32,087 nt of DNA from Verrucomicrobiota bacterium (GTDB lineage Bacteria; Verrucomicrobiota; Verrucomicrobiia; JABWAM01; JAHFSZ01), in the NCBI GenBank assembly GCA_023265515.1, contig JAHFSZ010000022.1, forward strand, positions 2,067 through 34,153, given 5' to 3'. The notes below the pieces were generated by a model, which had not been told where the DNA came from, made no database searches, and saw nothing but the letters and a program-made list of their open reading frames with translations. The translations under genes and the position numbers were made by a program. Each line of letters starts with the position of its first letter. The stretch's first letter is position 1. Below, piece by piece: positions 8,177 through 15,731 of the stretch.

Positions 8177-10392
8177 AAACGAACTGGTCGATCCTCTTAT
8201 TGTGCGGCCTGCTGGCCTGCCCGCGCGCGTTCGCCGTGAAAAGCCAATGGTCGACCGACCATTCCTTTGAGGATTTCGTGGCAGGCGAGACCCGGCAGAT
8301 TCAGGTCACTCAGGATGGCTTTCTCAAGCTTGGGCCTACCGCGACGAAGTGGGTTTCGTTTCAGGATTCGATCATCTGGGATGTCGAGTCCGATCGAAAG
8401 GACGGCTACTACGTTTCGGTTGGCAACGAGGGGAAGATTTTCCATGTCGACAGCGGCGGCAGATCAAAGCTCTTCCACCAGACGAAGGAACTGAACGTTT
8501 ACGCGCTGGCGGTCGATGCCGATGGCAATCTCTTCGCCGGCGGCTCGCCCAACGGCAAGGTCTACAAGATTTCGAAGGATGGGAAAGCCGAGTCCTGGTT
8601 CGAACCGGGCCAGAAATACATCTGGTCGCTGCAGTTCGACGGCGAAGGGCGATTGTTTGCCGGTACCGGGGAAAAGGGGGTCCTCTACCGGGTGGTGGGA
8701 AAGTCGCAGGGGGAGGTTGTGTTCGACAGCGACGAAAAACACATTCGCACCCTGTTTCTGGATTCCAAGAAGAGGCTTTGGGCCGGCAGCGAACCGGACG
8801 GCATTGTCTATTGTTTCGATCACCCGGAAATCAAATCCCCGGATGTGCGCGTGGTCTACGAGTCGAAATTCCGGGAGGTGAAAGCGATCACGGAGGACGA
8901 CAAGGGCAACGTCTATGCCGCGATCATGGGGGGCAAGGTGAAGGGGAAAACGCCGGCGCCCGGCATCGGCGCCAAGGAGCTCTTCGAAGGGCTCAAGGAT
9001 GTGCTGAAAGAGGAGGATACCGCCGTGACAATGATGATGGGCGAAGGCGCCGCCGCGCCCGCGGAAAAGCCGCGTCGCCGGGCACGCGAGACGGGCGAGG
9101 AAGCCAGCGAGGTGGTGAGGGTGTCGCCGTCCGGGGAGGTGGAAAATTGGGGTTCGGACACCGACGGCATCTATGCCCTTGCTCCGGCCGGAGGTGAACG
9201 GGTCTGGGTGGCAACCGGCGACCAGGCGAAGTTCTACGAGGTCAACGGCAAGCGCCAGTACACGTTTCTCGGCCAGCTCGAGTCGGCCGGCGAGGCTGTG
9301 GGCCTGGTAATGGCGCCGGCCAGGAACGGAACCGCGGTGATGGCCTCAAGCCACCCGGCCGCGCTCTGGCAGATATCGACTGCCGCATCCCAATCGGGCG
9401 AATTCCAATCGGATGTGATCGACGCGCAGACGTTTTCGCGCTGGGGGCGGCTGGATGCAGCGGGCAATACCGACGGCATGAAATGGTGGAGCCGGGCGGG
9501 CAACACCAGCGAGCCGGACAAGAGCTGGTCGCCGTGGGTGGAAACGACCGGAGGCAGCATCCGGAGCCTGCCTTCCCGTTATTTGCAATACAAACTTGAG
9601 ATGAATTCCTCCAAAAATTACGTCGAGGAAGTCCGCGTTTTCTACCTGCCATTCAATCAGCGGCCAGGCGTGGTGAGCATCCAAATCAACCCGCCCGGCA
9701 TCGAGCTGGCCAAGATGACCCGGCCCGACTTTCCGCCGGTGCTCGGCGGTTTTGGCAGTTCCAGCCCGAAACCGGCAAAGGGAGCTGGTGCCGCGACCGA
9801 CCTTGGCGCACTGGCAGGCTTTGGTAGCCCTGGCGTCGGAGCCTCGATGATGCCTGTTCGGAAACCGGGCTTCCGTTCCGCCAACTGGCAGGCCAAGGAC
9901 CCGAATAATGACACGTTAAGCTACGATGTCTTCTACCGGGCCGCCGGCGATGATTCCTGGAGGCCGCTTGAGAAGGAACTCAAGGACAATTTCATCTCCT
10001 GGGATGCATCCACCTGGCCGGACGGCGAATATCATCTGAAAGTCCGGGCAAGCGACGCGCCAAGCAATCCGAAGGGCGAGGAAAAGACCGATGACATGAT
10101 CAGCGATGTTTTCCTGGTCGACAACACGGCGCCAGTTGTCGAAGGAAGCGCGTCAGGCGATTCGGTCAAGTTTACCACCAAGGATGCCAGCTCGGTCATC
10201 GTCTACGCCGAGGTCTCGGTCGATGGCAAGGACTGGGCGCCGATCGTTTCCGATGACGGCATTCTGGACCAGAAGGAAGAGAGCTTTACGGTGCCCACCA
10301 AGGAGCTGAAGCCGGGCGGCCACCATGTGATTTTGAGGGTGAAAGACCGGGCTGATCATGATGCGACTGTGACAGTAAAATTTAAGAGATAG
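8173..10392 (+). CDS. Exported beta-propeller protein with C-terminal Ig/FN3-like region, unknown function
   Basis: 739 residues with a clear signal peptide (hydrophobic residues about 5-17, then PRAFA). From about residue 40 to 420 there are repeating short beta motifs such as YALAVDADGNLFAGGSPNGKVYKI, LRTLFLDSKKRLWAGSEPDG-like units and IYALAPAGG, typical of an NHL or PQQ-like propeller. An alanine/arginine-rich insertion interrupts it near residues 285-315. A proline- and glycine-rich linker (about 520-570) leads to a C-terminal part with DPNNDTLSYDVFYR and DGEYHLKVRASD, which looks like one or two fibronectin-III or Ig-like domains. The start overlaps the S55 stop by 4 bp, so both are probably made together and act in the periplasm or outside. 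No catalytic motif was recognised. Transcription converges on recD2, 20 bp away. Confidence 0.8.
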   Translation: MKTNWSILLLCGLLACPRAFAVKSQWSTDHSFEDFVAGETRQIQVTQDGFLKLGPTATKWVSFQDSIIWDVESDRKDGYYVSVGNEGKIFHVDSGGRSKLFHQTKELNVYALAVDADGNLFAGGSPNGKVYKISKDGKAESWFEPGQKYIWSLQFDGEGRLFAGTGEKGVLYRVVGKSQGEVVFDSDEKHIRTLFLDSKKRLWAGSEPDGIVYCFDHPEIKSPDVRVVYESKFREVKAITEDDKGNVYAAIMGGKVKGKTPAPGIGAKELFEGLKDVLKEEDTAVTMMMGEGAAAPAEKPRRRARETGEEASEVVRVSPSGEVENWGSDTDGIYALAPAGGERVWVATGDQAKFYEVNGKRQYTFLGQLESAGEAVGLVMAPARNGTAVMASSHPAALWQISTAASQSGEFQSDVIDAQTFSRWGRLDAAGNTDGMKWWSRAGNTSEPDKSWSPWVETTGGSIRSLPSRYLQYKLEMNSSKNYVEEVRVFYLPFNQRPGVVSIQINPPGIELAKMTRPDFPPVLGGFGSSSPKPAKGAGAATDLGALAGFGSPGVGASMMPVRKPGFRSANWQAKDPNNDTLSYDVFYRAAGDDSWRPLEKELKDNFISWDASTWPDGEYHLKVRASDAPSNPKGEEKTDDMISDVFLVDNTAPVVEGSASGDSVKFTTKDASSVIVYAEVSVDGKDWAPIVSDDGILDQKEESFTVPTKELKPGGHHVILRVKDRADHDATVTVKFKR

Positions 10393-10412
10393 CTTTCTTC
10401 AAGTGCAATGGA

Positions 10413-12614
10413 TCACACCAGCTCCCCGGTGAGCCGTTGCTTCAGCAATCCAAACCGCGCGGCCGTTTTGTTGTTGGCGATGGCGATGGCGAGCGCTTTC
10501 TTGGTGCCGACCATGACGACGAGCCGGCGGCCGCGCGTGATGGCGGTGTAGATGAGATTCCTCTGGAGCATCACATAGTGCTGGGTGAGGATCGGGATGA
10601 TGACGCATGGATACTCCGAGCCCTGTGATTTGTGGATGGTGGTGGCGTAGGCGGGGATGACCTCGTCGAGGTCTGAAAATTCGAATTCCACGTCGACCTC
10701 GTCAAACCGTATGCCCATCGTGCTGTTCTCCTTGTCGATCGACTGGATGATGCCGAGGTCGCCGTTGAAGACCGCCTTGTCGTAGTCGTTCACCAGCTGC
10801 ATGACCTTGTCGCCGACGCGATAGATCTTTCCGAAGCGCTCCAGCTCGCAATCCTTCCCGTTGAAGCCCTCGCGCCTTGGATTGACGGCCTTCTGGAGCT
10901 CCCTGTTCAGGTTTTCCACGCCGGCGATGCCCTTGTGCATCGGAGCCAGGACCTGGATATCGCGAACAGGGTCAAATCCGAATTTTTGCGGAATCCGCTG
11001 GGTGGTCAGCTCGATGATGGTCTTTGCCACGTCCTCGGGATCCTCCTTCTGGAGAAAATGAAAATCCGACGAGCCATCCGTCGACTCGCTGAAATCGGGC
11101 ATGACACCTTCGTTGATCCGGTGCGCGTTGGAGACGATCCGGCTGTGTGCCGCCTGACGGAAAATCTCATTCAGGCGCGCGACGGGAGCGACCTTCGAGT
11201 CAATGATGTCTCTTAAGACATTTCCCGGGCCGACTGAAGGCAGCTGGTCGACGTCACCGACGAGGACGACGCTGGCGGTTGGTGGAATCGCGTTGAACAA
11301 ATTATATGCGAGGGAGATGTCCAGCATCGAAGTTTCGTCGACAACGACAAGGTTGGCATCGAGAGGATTCTTTTGGTTGAAAGTGAAGGAATGGGTGGAG
11401 GGATCAAATCTCAACATACGGTGGATGGTCTTGGCCGGCCATGAACAGCTTTCGCCGAGGCGCTTGGCCGCGCGGCCCGTCGGGGCGCAAAGCAGGATCT
11501 TCGCTTTCTTTTGCGCGAGGATTCGGACCACGTTGCGGATAATGGTCGTCTTGCCGACGCCGGGACCGCCGGTGATGACCGTCAGTTTTGTGGTAAGGGC
11601 CTTTTTCACCGCCTCGCATTGGGCGGGCGTCATTGAAAAGCCGCTCTTTTCGGTGACCCATTCGATTGCCTTGTCGAGGAGGATGGGAGGCAGGGAGCAT
11701 GGCTCGGAAACGAGGCGCAGGATCAGATCTGCGAGATTTTTTTCACAGTGATGAAGCGAAGCCAGATAAACGAGGTTTTCCTGTGGTTCGACCGTGATCT
11801 CCAGCTGGTGCGTCAGGTTGAGGATCTGCTGGGCGACAAGGGTCTGGTCGACATCGAGCATTTGCGCCGTTTCCTCGACGAGTGCATCGTGGGGGTATCC
11901 TGTGTGGCCGACCGTTGTGAGCTCCTGAAGATGGAAAAGGACGCCGGCCTGGACACGGTGGGCCGAGTCGTTTGGAATTCCGAGGTTCTTGGCGATCTGA
12001 TCAGCGGTTTTGAACCCGATCCCGACAATGTCACGGGCGAGGCGGTAGGGATTTTCCTTCACGACCTGCGCCGCCTGCTCACCGTAAGTTTTGTAGATTT
12101 TGGAGGCCTGGCCGGGGGTGATGCCGTAGCTTTGAAGAAAAATCATGATGTCCCGGACCGCCTTTTGCTCAACCCATGCGGCGCGGATGCCGGCAGCGCG
12201 CTCCCGGCCGATGCCAGGGACCTCTCGGAGTCGCGAGGAGAACCCGTCGATGATACTGAGTGTTTCCAGGCCGAAATGGTCGACAATCTTCCCGGCGTAC
12301 TTTTTGCCAATTCCTTTGACGAGACCCGATCCGAGATATTTTTTCAGGCCGTGGACGGTGGAGGGGAGAATCGATTCGAAGCGCGTGACCCTGAACTGAC
12401 GGCCGAACTGAGGGTGGACGATCCACTCACCTTCGAGCTTGAGCACCTCGCCGCATTGGACGCCGACGAGATTGCCGACGATGGTCACCTGGTCGCGGGG
12501 ACCGCTTTCAGGCGCGAGCATTGCCACGGTGTAATGGCTCTCTTCGTTGTTGTAGATGAACTTTTCCAGGGTTCCTTGGATCCATTCGTTTTCCACGGCG
12601 AGAGAAGCTATCAA
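10413..12614 (-). CDS. recD2: RecD2-type ATP-dependent DNA helicase
   Basis: 733-residue SF1B 5'-3' helicase not bound to RecBC. The N-terminal part has RecD2-type helix-hairpin-helix segments (GLVKGIGKKYAGKIVDHFG and VPGIGRERAAGI). Walker A is GGPGVGKTT near residues 348-356, Walker B is VVDETSMLD, and the C-terminal motif is ATTIHKSQGSEYP followed by LIYTAITRGRR. The long N-terminal domain and the absence of recB or recC nearby support RecD2 over RecD. The start is uncertain: the longest frame begins with TTG at 12614, while a GTG at 12596 gives VENEWIQGTLEKF, closer to where family proteins begin; neither has a clear ribosome binding site. It is probably involved in DNA repair, and it diverges from the DUF4412-like gene. 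Confidence 0.93.
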   Translation of the reverse strand: MIASLAVENEWIQGTLEKFIYNNEESHYTVAMLAPESGPRDQVTIVGNLVGVQCGEVLKLEGEWIVHPQFGRQFRVTRFESILPSTVHGLKKYLGSGLVKGIGKKYAGKIVDHFGLETLSIIDGFSSRLREVPGIGRERAAGIRAAWVEQKAVRDIMIFLQSYGITPGQASKIYKTYGEQAAQVVKENPYRLARDIVGIGFKTADQIAKNLGIPNDSAHRVQAGVLFHLQELTTVGHTGYPHDALVEETAQMLDVDQTLVAQQILNLTHQLEITVEPQENLVYLASLHHCEKNLADLILRLVSEPCSLPPILLDKAIEWVTEKSGFSMTPAQCEAVKKALTTKLTVITGGPGVGKTTIIRNVVRILAQKKAKILLCAPTGRAAKRLGESCSWPAKTIHRMLRFDPSTHSFTFNQKNPLDANLVVVDETSMLDISLAYNLFNAIPPTASVVLVGDVDQLPSVGPGNVLRDIIDSKVAPVARLNEIFRQAAHSRIVSNAHRINEGVMPDFSESTDGSSDFHFLQKEDPEDVAKTIIELTTQRIPQKFGFDPVRDIQVLAPMHKGIAGVENLNRELQKAVNPRREGFNGKDCELERFGKIYRVGDKVMQLVNDYDKAVFNGDLGIIQSIDKENSTMGIRFDEVDVEFEFSDLDEVIPAYATTIHKSQGSEYPCVIIPILTQHYVMLQRNLIYTAITRGRRLVVMVGTKKALAIAIANNKTAARFGLLKQRLTGELV

Positions 12615-12703
12615 ACGCGAGACGCGGGAACAAGAAATGAGTCAGACCACTTGGTCGGTTTTCATGACTTGCTTTTGGCGCCAGATTTGACAGCATTTTT
12701 TTG

Positions 12704-13471
12704 ATGCGCGCGCGCCGGTTTTTTCTCTTCTTCTTGGGCTTCCTTTCCCCGGTCGGGGCCGACGTGATGCTGACCCAGAGCGTCCAGCCGATCGATCCCG
12801 TCGGGGGTCCTCAGCCGGCTCGTGAGATGACCATTTACCTGACGGGTGACAAGCTCCGTCTGGACTCCGGAGATATCTCGAGTATCATCCGGGCGGACCA
12901 GCAAATGACCTACTCCATCCTTCATGCGGACCGGGTGTTTGTGGCGATGCCTCACTCGAACCCGGCCATCCGCTTGAGTGCGCCTGCTGAAGAGCCGGAG
13001 CCGGTTCGGGTGAGCGCAACCGGAAAGACCGATAAGATCAACGGGTTCCACTGCACGGAAATCGAAGTCGAACAGTCCGACGGTACCGTCCTCGATGAAT
13101 GGCTGACCCGGGATTCGGAAGCGGTCAAGGCGCTGGATTCACTCAAGGCCTGGCAGACGGGAGAATACGCGTCGGTGCTCGCTGGCATGGGGATTCAGTC
13201 TCGAAAGACCCTGCCTGGAATGGAAGGCATGCCGATTCGCACGACGGTCCTGGGGGCTGGGCGGAAACCGACGGTTCGAGTCGAGATCAAGCAGGTGAAC
13301 AACGCCTTGATTCGCGCGGAGCACTTCGAGCCACCGCCCGGTTACCGGGAAGTGTCGATGGACGAAATCAATGCGGTGGCGGCGCCGGAAACCTCGGCCG
13401 ATCTTGAGAAGCAATTGAAGGCGCTCGATTCGGCCGGCGTACCCCACAAGAAACCCGATGCAAAACCTTAG
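12704..13471 (+). CDS. Exported DUF4412-like protein
   Basis: 255 residues with a signal peptide (RARRFFLFFLGFLSPVGA). The body, with EMTIYLTGDKLRLDSGDIS, then IIRADQQMTYSILHADRVFVAMP, then TGKTDKINGFHCTEIEVE and DEWLTRDSEAV, resembles DUF4412 proteins, periplasmic beta-structured proteins of unknown function. The ATG at 12704 is preferred; a TTG directly before it would add one residue. The C-terminal tail (about 225-255) is charged and probably disordered. The last 14 bp overlap the start of the fumarate hydratase alpha gene in another frame, which suggests coupled expression although the two products act in different compartments. Function is unknown. Confidence 0.75.
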   Translation: MRARRFFLFFLGFLSPVGADVMLTQSVQPIDPVGGPQPAREMTIYLTGDKLRLDSGDISSIIRADQQMTYSILHADRVFVAMPHSNPAIRLSAPAEEPEPVRVSATGKTDKINGFHCTEIEVEQSDGTVLDEWLTRDSEAVKALDSLKAWQTGEYASVLAGMGIQSRKTLPGMEGMPIRTTVLGAGRKPTVRVEIKQVNNALIRAEHFEPPPGYREVSMDEINAVAAPETSADLEKQLKALDSAGVPHKKPDAKP

Positions 13472-14336
13472 AGTCAATTTAATCGAACTGATCCGCCGGA
13501 CGTCCTCGGATCTTCCTGATGACGTCCAGAAGACGATCATTGCCTCGCTCAAAAAAGAAGCGAAAAAGTCTCTGGCCGAGCAGACACTTCTGATCATCAG
13601 AAAAAACATCGAGATGGCCGAGCAAAAGTCCCAGCCCATCTGCCAGGACACCGGCTCCATTCTCTTTTTCATCCGCGCGCCGGTCGGTTTTGATGTGCTG
13701 AAGCTCGAGGCGGAGACGCGCAAGGCCGTCGCGGATTCGACCAGGATGGGTTACCTCAGGCAAAACTCGGTCGATTCGCTCACGGGCCACAACAGCGGCA
13801 ACAATCTCGGACCCGGCACGCCTGCATTTCACTATGAGTTTTGGCGCAAGCCGCAGGCTGATGTCCGCCTGATCCTCAAGGGCGGCGGCTGCGAGAACGT
13901 CGGCGCTCAATACTCGCTGCCGAACTCGGCGCTGAACGCGAATCGCGACTTGGATGGGTGCCGCAGGGTGATTCTCGACTCGGTGCTCCAGGCGCAGGGC
14001 AAGGGATGCGGACCCGGCATCCTCGGCGTCGGCATCGGCGGCGATCGGACGACTGGAGCCATCATCGCCAAGGAGCAGTTCCTGCGAAAATTGAACGACC
14101 GCAACCCGAACCTGGATCTTGACCGGCTTGAATTGGACATCGTGAACACGGCCAACCGCCTTGGGATTGGTCCGATGGGATTCGGCGGAACGACGACCCT
14201 GCTTGGCTGCAAGATCGGTGTGCTCAACCGCCTGCCAGCCTCCTTTTTTGTCACCATCTCATATATGTGCTGGGCGTACCGGCGGCAGGGATTTCTGCTG
14301 AACACCCGCGGCAATATCTTGAAGTGGCTTTATTAA
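13458..14336 (+). CDS. Class I fumarate hydratase, alpha subunit (FumA N-terminal/TtdA type)
   Basis: 292 residues, the iron-sulfur half of a two-subunit class I fumarase or L-tartrate dehydratase. Cys62 (PICQDTGS), Cys145 (GGGCENVG) and Cys184 (GKGCGPGILGVGIGGDR) are the three cysteines expected to hold the catalytic [4Fe-4S] cluster. SLTGHNSGNNLGPGTP is also conserved. With the beta subunit it reversibly hydrates fumarate to malate in the TCA cycle. Fumarase is more likely than tartrate dehydratase because no tartrate gene is nearby, but the sequence does not prove it. The start overlaps the DUF4412-like gene by 14 bp, and the beta gene begins 3 bp after the stop. The C-terminus from about residue 262 (FVTISYMCWAYRRQG) matches the family ending. 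Confidence 0.93.
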   Translation: MQNLRVNLIELIRRTSSDLPDDVQKTIIASLKKEAKKSLAEQTLLIIRKNIEMAEQKSQPICQDTGSILFFIRAPVGFDVLKLEAETRKAVADSTRMGYLRQNSVDSLTGHNSGNNLGPGTPAFHYEFWRKPQADVRLILKGGGCENVGAQYSLPNSALNANRDLDGCRRVILDSVLQAQGKGCGPGILGVGIGGDRTTGAIIAKEQFLRKLNDRNPNLDLDRLELDIVNTANRLGIGPMGFGGTTTLLGCKIGVLNRLPASFFVTISYMCWAYRRQGFLLNTRGNILKWLY

Positions 14337-14339
14337 AAG

Positions 14340-14912
14340 ATGAAGACGATCCACCTCGACCATCCCTACACGGAACAGAAAATCCGGGACTTGAAAATCA
14401 GTGATCACGTTCTGATTTCCGGGTTGATCTACACGGGTCGCGACGCCGTCCACAAGTACCTTTTTGACGGAGGAAAGTCGCCCGTGTCACTCCGCGATCA
14501 GATCCTCTATCACTGTGGCCCGGTTGTTATGCGCGACGGCAAGCGATGGAAGGTGACGGCGGCGGGCCCGACCACCTCGACGCGCGAGGAACCTTACCAG
14601 GCTGAGATCATCAAAAACCACGGGATTCGGGGCGTCATCGGCAAGGGGGGGATGGGACCCATGACCGTTGAGGCATGCAAATTGTTCGGCTGCGTCTACC
14701 TGCATGCGGTCGGCGGGGCGGCCCAGGTGCTGGCCGAATGCATCCAGGAGGTGAAGGGCGTCCATATGATGGAGAAGTTCGGCACGCCGGAGGCGATCTG
14801 GGAGTTCGTGGTGAAAGATTTCCCGGCGACCGTGACGATTGACGCTCACGGCAACTCCCTGCACAAGGACGTTTTCGAGAGGTCGAAGCAGGCGCTCGAG
14901 AAATACCTGTGA
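14340..14912 (+). CDS. Class I fumarate hydratase, beta subunit (FumA C-terminal/TtdB type)
   Basis: 190 residues, matching the usual length of the separate beta subunit. ISGLIYTGRDAVHKYL, then LYHCGPVV, then AAGPTTSTREEPYQAEIIKNHG (about residues 74-95) and GVIGKGGMG are the standard signature and form the substrate pocket against the cluster of the alpha subunit. It starts 3 bp after the alpha stop, so the two are clearly coexpressed. Many bacteria fuse these halves in one chain; the split form here is common in anaerobes, archaea and several PVC bacteria. The start of the FHA gene follows after 43 bp. Confidence 0.94.
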   Translation: MKTIHLDHPYTEQKIRDLKISDHVLISGLIYTGRDAVHKYLFDGGKSPVSLRDQILYHCGPVVMRDGKRWKVTAAGPTTSTREEPYQAEIIKNHGIRGVIGKGGMGPMTVEACKLFGCVYLHAVGGAAQVLAECIQEVKGVHMMEKFGTPEAIWEFVVKDFPATVTIDAHGNSLHKDVFERSKQALEKYL

Positions 14913-14955
14913 TCCAGTTGGTTTCCCCGGTGTTCTTCCGTTAGGATCATCCGCG

Positions 14956-15699
14956 ATGGCCAAGCCTTATTTTCTCCTCACCTCCGACGGGCAATACCAG
15001 TTGTTGTCCGCCCATGACGAATTTACCATCGGCCGCGGGGTCGACAATCACCTCGTGCTCGAGGATTCCGCGGTTTCGCGAAAACACTGCACCCTTACGA
15101 AGAAGGAGAACACCTGCCTGCTCAAGGACCTGAACAGCAGCAATGGCACATTTGTGAATGCGATCAGCGTCAAAGAGGCGATCCTGAGACACGGTGATGT
15201 GATCCAGATTGGGAAGTTTATTTTCGAGCTGCGCGAGGGGGAGGAAGGGGACATCCGCGAATACCTCAAAAAGCGCGCCGGCAAGATCCGCGAGGACCAG
15301 CCGACATCGGTCCTCGGCAAGTTTCATTATCTTCGCGAGGAGAAGATCTCCGGCGAACTGGAGGATTTTCACATCGTGCCGATCGTCCAGGCGCTCATCA
15401 TCGAAAGGAAGACGGGAATTTTTCGGGTAACATTCCAAAACGAGTTCATCGGCGCATTGTATTTCATGAATGGCCAGATCATCGATGCGGAATGCCCGCC
15501 TGCGCCCGAAGGACGTCTCGCGGTCTTCGAGTTGCTCCGGCACAAGCGCGGGCGTTTCGCCTTTGACGCTTCCATGGTGCCGCGCCCGCCGCTCATCGAC
15601 GAGGACGCGACGCGGCTCCTGCTCGAAGGCTGCCGGCGGATGGACGAGAAAGAGGGCGATGAGGGCGATGAGGGCGAGGAGGATTCTCAGGAGCCTTGA
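14956..15699 (+). CDS. FHA domain protein with C-terminal DUF4388 (PATAN-like) domain
   Basis: 247 residues, cytoplasmic. The FHA domain (about 1-95) has the phosphothreonine-binding elements IGRG (25-28), SRKH (41-44) and NSSNGTFVN (60-68). After a charged linker, residues about 140-230 (LEDFHIVPIVQALIIERKTGIFRV and GALYFMNGQIIDAECPP) fit DUF4388, a domain found in bacterial signalling proteins. The tail is strongly acidic and ends in a 9-bp tandem repeat. The ATG at 14956 was chosen because the family-like sequence begins there; the open frame extends upstream into the fumarase beta gene. It is likely a reader of Ser/Thr phosphorylation, and two Ser/Thr kinases are encoded about 7 kb downstream, but a direct link is an inference. 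The pgm-like gene follows after 32 bp. Confidence 0.88.
   Translation: MAKPYFLLTSDGQYQLLSAHDEFTIGRGVDNHLVLEDSAVSRKHCTLTKKENTCLLKDLNSSNGTFVNAISVKEAILRHGDVIQIGKFIFELREGEEGDIREYLKKRAGKIREDQPTSVLGKFHYLREEKISGELEDFHIVPIVQALIIERKTGIFRVTFQNEFIGALYFMNGQIIDAECPPAPEGRLAVFELLRHKRGRFAFDASMVPRPPLIDEDATRLLLEGCRRMDEKEGDEGDEGEEDSQEP
15652..15678 (+). repeat. 9-bp tandem repeat in the acidic tail of the FHA gene
   Basis: Three consecutive copies of GAGGGCGA followed by T, T and G encode EGD-EGD-EGE. The copies are identical except for the last base, so copy number could vary by slippage without a frameshift. Confidence 0.75.
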
Positions 15700-15731
15700 C
15701 CCCCTGCTGTTCGGACACGTAAACTCCACAA

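Noticed and set aside
12687-12692. Perfect TTGACA upstream of the DUF4412-like gene
   Set aside because: It lies only 11 bp before the start codon, so no -10 box or leader can fit.
11748-12704. 318-codon plus-strand open frame opposite recD2
   Set aside because: The helicase motifs are on the minus strand; the frame is a GC-driven shadow.
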